From Campylobacter sp. MIT 97-5078 (lineage in GTDB: Bacteria > Campylobacterota > Campylobacteria > Campylobacterales > Campylobacteraceae): 64,000 nt of DNA. This document shows positions 44,989-55,399 of this stretch, piece after piece. Within the stretch, counting starts at the first letter, position 1. Each line of letters starts with the position of its first letter. The notes beneath the pieces are model-generated. The model made no database searches. It saw only the letters and a program-made list of their open reading frames with translations, and was not told where the DNA came from. The DNA lies in NCBI RefSeq assembly GCF_006864455.1, contig NZ_QHLK01000007.1, positions 1-64,000 of the forward strand, written 5' to 3'. The position numbers were made by a program, and so were the translations under genes.

Positions 44989-45753
44989 ATGAATCTTGAC
45001 CACTTGCTTAGTATCGCCTTAGAAGCCAGCTTAAAAGCTTCTAAGGCTATATTAAATGTAAAAAATGATTTTAAGGTATGGCAAAAAGATGATTTGAGTC
45101 CCTTAAGCTCTGCTGATCTAGCTTCAAATGAAACTTTGATCGAAATTTTAAGTCGAAGTGATATTCCTATTTGTTCTGAAGAAAAACCTATAAGTTATGA
45201 TGAAAGAAAGCATTTAAAACATTTTTGGCTCATCGATCCACTTGATGGCACAAAAGGCTTTATTAAAGGAAGCGATGAATACTGCATACTTATCGCTTTG
45301 ATAGAAGATCAAAGACCAATTCTAAGCATCATCAAACAACCCAGCACAGATGAGTGTTTTTATGCACACAAAGAAAGTAAAGTGTATAAAAACGACACTT
45401 TGCTTCAAAAAGATGAAAGTGTATTTAAAGCGGGCGAAAAAACAGCTCTTGTTAGCGTGCATCACCCAAACGAAAAAAACCAAGCCTTTTTAGATCAAAA
45501 TGCTCTTGAGACGATTAAGATCAGTTCAGCACTCAAATTTAAGCTCTTGCTTGAAGGAAAGGCCGGCATTTATCATCGTTTTGAAAGCTTGCATTCTTGG
45601 GATATAGCTGCTGGGGATTTTTTAGTCAATCAAAATGAAGGTTTGATGTGTGATTTCAATCATATGCCTTTATTATACAATCAAAAAAGCTTCTTATGCC
45701 CTGCTTTTATCGCTTTAAGCAAAAAAGAAAATTTTCATAATATTATCTTATAG
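44989..45753 (+). CDS. cysQ: 3'(2'),5'-bisphosphate nucleotidase CysQ / inositol-phosphatase family
   Basis: CysQ hydrolyses 3'-phosphoadenosine 5'-phosphate to AMP. The 254-residue magnesium/lithium-sensitive phosphatase has its metal ligands in CSEEKP near 66, LIDPLDGTKGFIKG near 82-95 and SWDIAAGDFLV near 203. The order and spacing fit CysQ rather than SuhB. It is followed after ten bases by a periplasmic protein gene. Confidence 0.9.
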   Translation: MNLDHLLSIALEASLKASKAILNVKNDFKVWQKDDLSPLSSADLASNETLIEILSRSDIPICSEEKPISYDERKHLKHFWLIDPLDGTKGFIKGSDEYCILIALIEDQRPILSIIKQPSTDECFYAHKESKVYKNDTLLQKDESVFKAGEKTALVSVHHPNEKNQAFLDQNALETIKISSALKFKLLLEGKAGIYHRFESLHSWDIAAGDFLVNQNEGLMCDFNHMPLLYNQKSFLCPAFIALSKKENFHNIIL

Positions 45754-45763
45754 GAACTTTTTT

Positions 45764-46525
45764 GTGATTCGAATACTTATTTTTCTTTTTGTGCTATTGC
45801 TAAGCTTTTGTTTTGGCAATGAATTTGTAAATAAAACCATCGTCAAACTTGAAACAAATGATGATTTTACGCTTATTGATCTAGGACAACGCCAAATTTC
45901 AAACAACGAAAAAGCCTTATTTGATAGTTCAAAAGAGCTGGTAAAAAATAATTTATATTTGCGTTATGAAGATAGCTCTCAAGACTTTGTGCTTTTAACC
46001 GGCTTTAGCACAGCTTTTAAAGTTGATTTGGGAGAGTTTAATGCAAGTGCAAATGAACTCAGTGCAGACATCTTTGAACGTTTTGTTGAAAAAGTAAGCC
46101 TTGAAAGAAGCTTAGAGCTTTTAAACAAGCAAAATAACATACTTTATCAAACTCCAAGCAATTTTACCGCTCTAAGCAAAGACAAAAAGCATCTTATGTT
46201 TGATATATCAAATTTGCTCAACTATGAAGCTGATCTTGAAAGAATGTATGCAAAAGCTCCTGAATACATACTTTTCATAGTGCTGGATAATTTTGAGTTA
46301 GAAGTTCAAAAAAAATGGCTCATGCAAAAAAAAGTCGCAAAAATCGGCGTGCTGTATAAAATTGTAAATTTACGCACAAATAAGATCATCAAAAACGAAT
46401 ATCTAAGCTTTAACTTTGATCTTTTAAAGCAAAAAGAAGCTCAAGCAAACTATGAACTTAGTATCGAGGAAATCAGCTCTTTTTTAAAAAACTATTTTTC
46501 CAAACTTGCCACAAAACTTAAATAA
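45764..46525 (+). CDS. Periplasmic protein of unknown function
   Basis: The 253-residue product has an N-terminal signal (hydrophobic residues 2-17, cleavage likely near CFG-NE). A mixed alpha/beta body follows, with LFIVLDNFELEVQKKW near 170 and VGVLYKIVNLRTN-like strands. I do not recognise a named family, although a gene like it follows cysQ in C. jejuni. It starts with GTG 45764, with TAGGAAC upstream. Its 3' end overlaps the convergent murB by eight bases. Confidence 0.75.
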   Translation: MIRILIFLFVLLLSFCFGNEFVNKTIVKLETNDDFTLIDLGQRQISNNEKALFDSSKELVKNNLYLRYEDSSQDFVLLTGFSTAFKVDLGEFNASANELSADIFERFVEKVSLERSLELLNKQNNILYQTPSNFTALSKDKKHLMFDISNLLNYEADLERMYAKAPEYILFIVLDNFELEVQKKWLMQKKVAKIGVLYKIVNLRTNKIIKNEYLSFNFDLLKQKEAQANYELSIEEISSFLKNYFSKLATKLK

Positions 46526-47294
46526 TAATAACTTCTTTTTCAAGATGAATACCAAATTCTTCAAACACTCTTTTTTTGGCTAATTCTATCAAAAAAAGAG
46601 CGTCATCAAAACTTGCATTTTTGGTATTGATGAGAAAATTTGCGTGCTTTTTGCTTATCATAGCATCTCCTTTTTTAAAGCCCTTAAGTCCTACAACTTC
46701 AATAAGCCTTCCTGCAAAATCATCTTTTGGGTTTTTAAAGATAGAGCCAAAACTTGCTCCATTTGGCTGGTTGTTTCTAGCTTGCTTTAAGGCTTCATCT
46801 TTTTGCTCATCAAAGCCGTATTTAAGGCTAAAAATGGCTTCAAACATTACTTTTTTTACCCCACAACAGCGGTAAGAAAAGGCACAATCTTCTTTCAAAA
46901 GCTCTTTATCAGCAGTGCTTATGCTTAAAAGATTTTTGCTGATATTTTCTTCTTTTAAGCCAGCATTCATTTTTAAAAGCCCACCTAAAAGCCCAGGGAT
47001 TTTGCCTAAGAATTCAAAGCCAGCAAGATTGTGTTCTTTAGCAAAAAGATAGATTTTTTTGGCATTGCACGCACAGCCTATTTTTAGCGTGCAAAAGCTT
47101 GAGTTTTGCTCTATAACTTCAATAAAGTCAAATTCTTTTCCCAAAAGAGCGAGTTTTTTAGGGCTTGGCGAAACAAGTAGATTGTTTGCCCCGCCTATAA
47201 TAAAGCCCTCAAATTCGCGTTTTGTATCTAAAACTTCAACTTCAAACGCCTCACCTATGCGAACGCTTGAGTATTTTTTAAAATCAATGATCAT
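46518..47294 (-). CDS. murB: UDP-N-acetylenolpyruvoylglucosamine reductase
   Basis: MurB reduces UDP-GlcNAc-enolpyruvate to UDP-MurNAc for peptidoglycan, with FAD and NADPH. The 258-residue short form has IIGGANNLLVSPSP near 32, IPGLLGGLLKMNAG near 103, the catalytic Ser in NGASFGSIFKNP near 182 and KKHANFLIN near 215. The Tyr-containing insert of the type I enzyme is absent. Its ATG overlaps the fliQ stop by four bases. Confidence 0.93.
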   Translation of the reverse strand: MIIDFKKYSSVRIGEAFEVEVLDTKREFEGFIIGGANNLLVSPSPKKLALLGKEFDFIEVIEQNSSFCTLKIGCACNAKKIYLFAKEHNLAGFEFLGKIPGLLGGLLKMNAGLKEENISKNLLSISTADKELLKEDCAFSYRCCGVKKVMFEAIFSLKYGFDEQKDEALKQARNNQPNGASFGSIFKNPKDDFAGRLIEVVGLKGFKKGDAMISKKHANFLINTKNASFDDALFLIELAKKRVFEEFGIHLEKEVIII

Positions 47295-47557
47295 CGTATA
47301 AAAGTTGGAATTTGCTCAAAAATCCTTGTGGTAAAATCAATCATAGTATTCATCATCCAAGGCATTAAAAAGATCAACACCACCACAACAAGCAAAATCT
47401 TTGGCACAAAAGAAAGTGTCATTTCATTGATCTGAGTTGTAGCTTGAAAGATAGAGATGATAAGCCCAGCAATAAGCCCAGCTAAAAGCATAGGCAAAGA
47501 AAGCATAAGCGTTATCTTAAAAGTTTGCACACCCAAAGCCACTAAAGAACTTTCCAT
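47291..47557 (-). CDS. fliQ: Flagellar type III export apparatus protein FliQ
   Basis: FliQ is a two-helix gate subunit working with FliR (19 kb) and FliP. The 88-residue protein has the usual helices at about 15-38 and 52-72, with GLIISIFQATTQINEMTLSF between them, the most conserved FliQ segment. It is co-transcribed with murB, an arrangement also seen in C. jejuni. Confidence 0.95.
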   Translation of the reverse strand: MESSLVALGVQTFKITLMLSLPMLLAGLIAGLIISIFQATTQINEMTLSFVPKILLVVVVLIFLMPWMMNTMIDFTTRIFEQIPTFIR

Positions 47558-47615
47558 TTTAACCTCTTCATTTTTGCCTAATTATAGCTTAAATTTCATC
47601 ATTTTAAACGCAAAA

Positions 47616-48479
47616 TTATGAATTTCTTAAAGCCTCATACTCAAGCGGGATAAGATAATCCTTGCTTTGAATGAGCTTATCATAAAATCCAGCCTTAAAA
47701 CCAAGCTCAAAAAGCTTATCTACAGCCTTAAACTGAATTTCATTCATACTAATGGAGTTTTTATTTGCATACAAGTCAAGATAAGTATGAAGTTTTGCTT
47801 CATCAACGCGGATTAAGCCTCTTTGTAAAAGCATTTTGCTTAAGATAAAGCGGTTATGATCAGCTAAACTTACAGCTTGAGTTAAAATTCGCTCAATTTT
47901 AATTGCATCGCTTAAAGGCAAAGAACGACGCAAAGCCATTCCACCAAGCGGTAAAGGTAAGTCTTCTTTAACAAATTCAAGCCAAAAATCAAAAATTTCA
48001 GCCTCCATACACAAGCTTTCATCAAAATCTAAAATGCTTTCATGGATAAGCACGCCTGCATCAACTTCCCCACTTAGCACTGCTGCTTCTACCTCAAGGA
48101 AATTTTTATACACAATGCGAGCTTGTGGGTATTTAAGGCGAAAAATAAGCGCGTTTGTGGTATTTGCTCCACTTAAAGCGACTTTGAAATTTGACTTTAA
48201 GTGCGTGCCTTTTTTCTTGATAAGCTTTGGACCATAACCCTCACCAAAACTTACTGCGGTGCGTAAAAGTGCGTATTCATCAGCGATTAAAGGATATAAA
48301 GCAAAAGAAATGGCACTTGCATCAAAGACATTTTCTAAGGCTTTGACATTTAGCGTTTGTATATCAAGGGCTGAATTTTTAAAGTAAAACTCCTCGCCAC
48401 ACCAGCCAAACTTAATCGCCATATACATAAAAATATCATCAGCATCAGGAGAATGAGCCACTTCAACTAACTTTTTCAC
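47616..48479 (-). CDS. mqnD: 1,4-dihydroxy-6-naphthoate synthase (futalosine pathway)
   Basis: MqnD makes 1,4-dihydroxy-6-naphthoate in the futalosine route to menaquinone, the respiratory quinone of Campylobacter. The 287-residue protein has the ligand-binding fold of MqnA/MqnD with SPDADDIFMYMAIKFGW near 8 and FDASAISFALYPLI near 55. GEGYGPKLI near 85 favours MqnD over MqnA, followed by GVLIHES near 150. I start it at GTG 48479 (AAAAGG upstream); the longer frame adds 21 unlike residues. Confidence 0.85.
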   Translation of the reverse strand: MKKLVEVAHSPDADDIFMYMAIKFGWCGEEFYFKNSALDIQTLNVKALENVFDASAISFALYPLIADEYALLRTAVSFGEGYGPKLIKKKGTHLKSNFKVALSGANTTNALIFRLKYPQARIVYKNFLEVEAAVLSGEVDAGVLIHESILDFDESLCMEAEIFDFWLEFVKEDLPLPLGGMALRRSLPLSDAIKIERILTQAVSLADHNRFILSKMLLQRGLIRVDEAKLHTYLDLYANKNSISMNEIQFKAVDKLFELGFKAGFYDKLIQSKDYLIPLEYEALRNS

Positions 48480-48681
48480 TTCAAACCTTTTTATAAACTT
48501 AAAAAAACAAAATTTATTGTAGCACTTTTTAGCTAATCTCAATAAAAATTATTTTGCAAAATTAAAACACTTTCTTAATTTTAATCAAAATTATATTTTT
48601 TCTTATATTTAAGTTCAAATAAAACTTTTCTTAAACATAAATGGTGTAAAATAAGGCTTTGAATTTTACAAAGGAAAGAGT

Positions 48682-51209
<2,528 letters not shown>

Positions 51210-51223
<14 letters not shown>

Positions 51224-51881
51224 TTTATTTTTTATCTTTTTATTATGTTTGAGTTTAAACGCTGATCAAAATCCTTTTATCAGCACTCAAAGCATAGATC
51301 AAAACGCTATTGCACCAGAATTTGACAAGTCTGAAATTCGCTTTAACTCGGATGCTAGGGTCTTAAAAAGCATTCAACTTGAATACATAGCCCTTGATGG
51401 TTCGACAAAAACTTTAGTCGTGGATATTAACAAAAGCATAGATTGGCACAATCTTTACTTGCTTAGCAAGGCTTCAAAGCCAAATTCTACAGCCGTGCTT
51501 GATGTATCTGTTACCATACCAGAAAAGACTCTTCCTTCAGAAGCTGAACTCAACTCCAGCACCGAATTTCAATTCCCAGAAAACAACGGCAAACTTGAAG
51601 AATTTATCTCTTTTGCAAATTTTAATAACTACATTAAAATCAACACTCAAGATGAGATGATTAGCGATTTTATCGTGGGAAATCCAAGCAAAATTGTGCT
51701 TGATTTTAAAAGAGACACCGCCTTTAATACTAAAAATATCAAACTTGGCTCAAACACGCCTTTCACAAGAATAATACTTGGATCGCACAAAGGCTATTAC
51801 CGCCTCGTTATTTATATGGACGGCAAGTATAATTACCGCCTTGAAAAAGACGCTAGTGGCTACACCTTGCACCTTTTATAA
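51210..51881 (+). CDS. AMIN-domain-like periplasmic protein
   Basis: I start it at ATG 51210 (MKTNNLFFIFLLCLSLNA), a signal peptide with probable cleavage near NA-DQ; the longer frame from 51162 lies inside the FtsB-like gene. The mature 205 residues end in an AMIN-like beta domain (FVGNPSKIVLDF-type strand near 165, then FTRIILGSHKGYYRLVIYM). AMIN domains bind peptidoglycan in amidases and secretins. The C. jejuni counterpart is, as I recall, an N-glycosylated periplasmic protein of unknown role. Overlaps with neighbours on both sides show one eno-linked operon. Confidence 0.8.
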
Positions 51882-52042
51882 TGCCAACAAAAGAAAATTT
51901 GCTTTTTATCTCGCTTTGCTATCTTGGTGTGGTGCTATATATGCTTTTGCAAGCTCATTTCTTCTTTGCTTTAGCTCTCGTGCTTTTTTATGCCCTTATA
52001 GCTTTTGTGTTTTTTTATCTTGATAAAAACACAAAAGCTTGA
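51881..52042 (+). CDS. 53-residue membrane protein, unknown
   Basis: ATG 51881 overlaps the preceding stop (TAATG), and the frame runs 53 codons to TGA 52042. The product has two adjacent hydrophobic helices (LLFISLCYLGVVLYMLL and FFFALALVLFYALIAFVFF) and a short charged tail (DKNTKA). The tight coupling to the AMIN-domain gene and clean two-helix pattern argue that it is real. I do not know a family for it. Confidence 0.65.
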   Translation: MPTKENLLFISLCYLGVVLYMLLQAHFFFALALVLFYALIAFVFFYLDKNTKA

Positions 52043-52115
52043 AATAAAAACTAAATATTAGCTTATTTGTGATAAAATAACGCTTTTTATTTACAAATAC
52101 AAGAAAGGTAAACCC

Positions 52116-53036
52116 ATGAAAGCTGAAGCAAAAAAAATTTGGATGGACGGCAAAATCATTGATTTTAAAGACGCAACTATACATGTTTTAACTCACTCTT
52201 TACACTACGGGAATGCTGTATTTGAAGGAACTCGTGCATATAAAACAGATAAAGGTTTAGCTATTTATCGCTTGCAAGATCATACAAAAAGATTATTAGA
52301 AAGTGCAAAGATTACGTTGATTGATTGCCCTTATTCTCAAAGCGAACTCGAACAAGCTCAAATTGAACTTATCAAAGCAAATGAATTCAGCACGAATGTT
52401 TATCTTCGCCCTATCATCTTCTTAGGTGATGGCACTATGGGCGTTTCTCACAAAAATGCACCCGTTCGCACAGCTATAGCAGCTTGGGAAGTAGGAGCAT
52501 ATCTTGGCGAAGAAGGCTTGAAAAAAGGTATAAAAGTCAAAATTTCAAGTTTTGCAAGAAATTCAGTCAAAAGCTCTATGGGTAAAGCAAAAGCAAGTGC
52601 AAACTACTTAAATTCACAGCTTGCAAAATACGAAGCCTTAGAAGCAGGCTATGAAGAAGCTTTAATGCTTGATGAAGAAGGCTTTGTGGCTGAAGGCACA
52701 GGCGAATGCTTTTTTATCGTTAAAAATGGCGTTTTAATTACTCCACCAAATGATTTTTCACTCAAAAGTATCACTCAAGATAGCGTGATTAAGATCGCTG
52801 AAGGACTTAATTTAGAAGTCAAGCGTCAAAGAATTTCAAGAGATGAAGTTTATACCGCTGATGAAGCCTTTTTCACAGGCACAGCAGCTGAAGTTACACC
52901 GATTAATAATATAGACGCACGCATTATAGGGCGAGGACAGCGAGGCGAGCTTACTAAACTTATACAAGATGCGTATTTTGATGTAGTGTATGGACGCAAC
53001 GAGAAATTCAGCTCATTTTTAACTTATATTCACTAA
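52116..53036 (+). CDS. ilvE: Branched-chain amino acid aminotransferase
   Basis: IlvE transfers the amino group between glutamate and the keto acids of Val, Leu and Ile. The 306-residue class IV PLP enzyme has LHYGNAVFEGTRAYKTD near 30, YLRPIIFLGDGTMGV near 95, the PLP lysine in SSMGKAKASANYLNS (about 160), EALMLDEEGFVAEGTGEC near 183 and GTAAEVTPINNID near 253. AAGAAAGG precedes the ATG. It leads ilvE-SPFH-DUF2393-DUF2393. Confidence 0.95.
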   Translation: MKAEAKKIWMDGKIIDFKDATIHVLTHSLHYGNAVFEGTRAYKTDKGLAIYRLQDHTKRLLESAKITLIDCPYSQSELEQAQIELIKANEFSTNVYLRPIIFLGDGTMGVSHKNAPVRTAIAAWEVGAYLGEEGLKKGIKVKISSFARNSVKSSMGKAKASANYLNSQLAKYEALEAGYEEALMLDEEGFVAEGTGECFFIVKNGVLITPPNDFSLKSITQDSVIKIAEGLNLEVKRQRISRDEVYTADEAFFTGTAAEVTPINNIDARIIGRGQRGELTKLIQDAYFDVVYGRNEKFSSFLTYIH

Positions 53037-53049
53037 AAAAAGGAAACAA

Positions 53050-54108
53050 ATGCCAGCAGATTTAAATGATTATTTTAACAAAAAAAACGGCAACTCAAGC
53101 GGCAACAAAGACAGACAAAGCTTTAATTTCAAAGCTCCAGAATTTAACTTTAAAGGTTTTGGTAAATTTTCCCCGCTCATTTACACACTCATTGTCCTTG
53201 TGCTTATATTAGTGCTTGCAAAGCCCTTTGCTATAGTTAATGAAGGCGAAAAAGGTATCAAAGTAACCACAGGAAGTTATGATCCTGTGCCTTTAAATTC
53301 AGGGCTTCATTTTTTCGTGCCTATCTTTCAAAAAATCATTATCGTAGATACTCGCCAAAGACAGATGACTTACACCACTTCAGAAGCTCCAACGACTATT
53401 CAGCAAAACTCGGGCATAGTTGAAAAAAGCTCTATCTCTGTGCTTGATTCAAGAGGTTTAACCGTGCTTGTTAATATCACGGTTAAATATAGCCTTAATC
53501 CAGATGAAGTTTCACGCACCATAGCCCTTTATAATCTTAACTGGGAAAACAAAATCATCGATCCAACCGTGCGTGATGTGGTTCAAAGTGTGATCGGCAA
53601 ATACACTGCAGAAGAATTACCAGCCAATCGTAACGCTATCGCACAGCAAATCAATGACGGCATTACTAAAACCATCACCTCTTTACAAAATGCACCGGTA
53701 TGGCTTCAAGATGTGCATTTAAGAGAGATTATACTTCCAGCAAGCGTAAAAGAACAAATCGAAAGAGTGCAAATCGCTAGACAAGAAGCTGAAAGAGCTA
53801 CTCAAGAAGCCATTAGAAAAGCGACTTTAGCAGAAGGTGAAGCAAACGCAACCATCATTAGCTCAAAAGGACGAGCCGATGCAGCACGTATCGAAGCTGA
53901 TGCACAAGCCTATGCAAACAAAGAAATCGCACAAAGCCTAAATAACCCACTTTTAAATTTAAAACAAATCGAAGTGCAGGGCAAATTTAACGAAGCTCTA
54001 CAAAATAACAAAGATGCAAAAATCTTTCTAACACCGGGCGGATCAGTGCCAAATATCTGGATAGACACCAAAGATACCAAACAACAAAGTTCAGTAAGCA
54101 CAAAATAG
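53050..54108 (+). CDS. SPFH/prohibitin-domain membrane protein
   Basis: The 352-residue protein has a Lys/Asn/Ser-rich cytoplasmic N-terminus and one membrane helix (about 37-56, SPLIYTLIVLVLILVLAKPF). An SPFH domain follows (VNEGEKGIKVTTGSY, then DTRQRQMTYTTSEAP and TVLVNITVKYSL). A long Ala/Glu-rich coiled coil comes next (RQEAERATQEAIRKATLAEG). SPFH proteins make ring scaffolds around membrane proteases or secretion sites. RBS AAAAAAGGAA precedes ATG 53050. Partners in this bacterium are unknown; the two DUF2393 genes follow directly. Confidence 0.88.
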   Translation: MPADLNDYFNKKNGNSSGNKDRQSFNFKAPEFNFKGFGKFSPLIYTLIVLVLILVLAKPFAIVNEGEKGIKVTTGSYDPVPLNSGLHFFVPIFQKIIIVDTRQRQMTYTTSEAPTTIQQNSGIVEKSSISVLDSRGLTVLVNITVKYSLNPDEVSRTIALYNLNWENKIIDPTVRDVVQSVIGKYTAEELPANRNAIAQQINDGITKTITSLQNAPVWLQDVHLREIILPASVKEQIERVQIARQEAERATQEAIRKATLAEGEANATIISSKGRADAARIEADAQAYANKEIAQSLNNPLLNLKQIEVQGKFNEALQNNKDAKIFLTPGGSVPNIWIDTKDTKQQSSVSTK

Positions 54109-54126
54109 CAAAAAAAGGGAACGAGT

Positions 54127-54657
54127 ATGGCAAATGGGCTAAGAGAAATTTTACTCTTTTATCTTAAGCACCTTTATCCAGTGGATTTTTTATTTGCCTT
54201 GCTCGTTGTTTTTATCTTTATCTGCGTGCTTTTGTTTGTCGCTTTTTTGCGAAATTCCCCTATCATCGCTACCTTGCTTATCTTGTTTAATTTCATCTTT
54301 TGCTCGTGTTTAGCTGTATATGGATATCAATTCATAGACTCAAAAGTGCGTCAGCGAGCTGTGAATATAGTCAGTGAAAATTTCCATGGCAATTCAAATT
54401 TCACCCTTGACTTTAGTATCAGCAATGATTCAAAACACAATTTCAAATACTGCAAGGTTAAAGCCAAAATTTACAATCAAATCGACGCAAACGCTAGTTT
54501 TATCACGCGTTTAAAAAACGAATATATCCCCATACGCATAAAAAGCAAAACTATAGATGAGCTTTTAAAAGGACAAAGTAAAGACCAACGTATCAACTTT
54601 GAAAATTTAAGCCCTGAAAACAATTTTTCAGTAAAACTTCAAAGTGAGTGTTTTTAA
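54127..54657 (+). CDS. DUF2393-like membrane protein, first copy
   Basis: The 176-residue protein has two N-terminal membrane helices (about 18-40 and 44-66) and an exported domain of about 105 residues with alternating strands (FTLDFSISNDSKHNFKYCKV). The layout fits DUF2393, a family found mainly in Campylobacterota; role unknown. AAAGGGAACGAGT precedes ATG 54127. Its stop overlaps the next ATG (TAATG), and the neighbour has the same architecture, so the two arose by duplication. Confidence 0.7.
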   Translation: MANGLREILLFYLKHLYPVDFLFALLVVFIFICVLLFVAFLRNSPIIATLLILFNFIFCSCLAVYGYQFIDSKVRQRAVNIVSENFHGNSNFTLDFSISNDSKHNFKYCKVKAKIYNQIDANASFITRLKNEYIPIRIKSKTIDELLKGQSKDQRINFENLSPENNFSVKLQSECF

Positions 54658-55163
54658 TGACTATCTTTCATTTTATCGTATGTATAGCATGCTTGCTTGC
54701 CTTTGTGCTAGGCTGTGTGATTATTTTTATCAAGGTAAAACAGCTTCACACTGCTATAGCGTGCTATTTTATCAATATACTCATCATTTCCATACTGATA
54801 TATTCACTCTTTTTAACCATAGAACAATACACCAAACAAGCTGAAATTTCAAATATCAAATTCGTAAGAAATCTTCGCACCGAAAGTGTTATCATCAGTG
54901 GCAGAGTAACAAATAAAACCAAATTTGACATCAACAAATGTTTTTTAGAACTCACCATAGCAAATAAAGTCGGTGGTGGCGAAGAAGCTTTTAAAGCAAA
55001 CTCGGCCAAAAATATCCAAAGAGGCTCAAAAAACAGCGTCCGTTATGATATAGAGATCATCAAAACCCTGCCCGGAAACACTTACAAAGACTTTAAAGCT
55101 CAAATTCCCTTTCCACCGCAGTTTATAAATGTCGAGTTTTATCATCTTTTACATTGTATATAA
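54657..55163 (+). CDS. DUF2393-like membrane protein, second copy
   Basis: The 168-residue protein repeats the layout of the previous gene: two membrane helices (about 2-25 and 32-56) and an exported beta-rich domain (VIISGRVTNKTKFDINKCF). I prefer ATG 54657, coupled to the previous stop, to the GTG nine bases earlier. Sequence similarity between the copies is low but the helix and strand order match. Likely forms a complex with its partner and the SPFH protein (inference from linkage). Confidence 0.7.
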   Translation: MTIFHFIVCIACLLAFVLGCVIIFIKVKQLHTAIACYFINILIISILIYSLFLTIEQYTKQAEISNIKFVRNLRTESVIISGRVTNKTKFDINKCFLELTIANKVGGGEEAFKANSAKNIQRGSKNSVRYDIEIIKTLPGNTYKDFKAQIPFPPQFINVEFYHLLHCI

Positions 55164-55346
55164 ACTCTTTTCAATTTTTATATCATTATAAAAAATATAA
55201 ATTTTATATTTTTGCGGATTGTTTTATTTAACTTGCAATGACAAAACCGCCTAAAAACTAAAATTCTGTCTTTGTGGAAGCAATCCTTATCAATTCTGCT
55301 TTTTTCTTCTCCTAATTTCTTTTCAATTTATCAATATTTTCAAAAG

Positions 55347-55364
55347 TTGGAACACTTCTTGCTT
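55347..55364 (+). promoter_or_regulatory. Sigma54 (RpoN) promoter of flgE
   Basis: GGAACACTTCTTGCTT: GG at 55349-55350 and GC at 55361-55362, ten bases apart. Predicted start near 55374, 26 bases before the flgE ATG. Hook genes are RpoN-dependent in C. jejuni. Confidence 0.9.
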
Positions 55365-55399
55365 ATGTATTGCAAACAATATTTCATAAAGGATTCACT

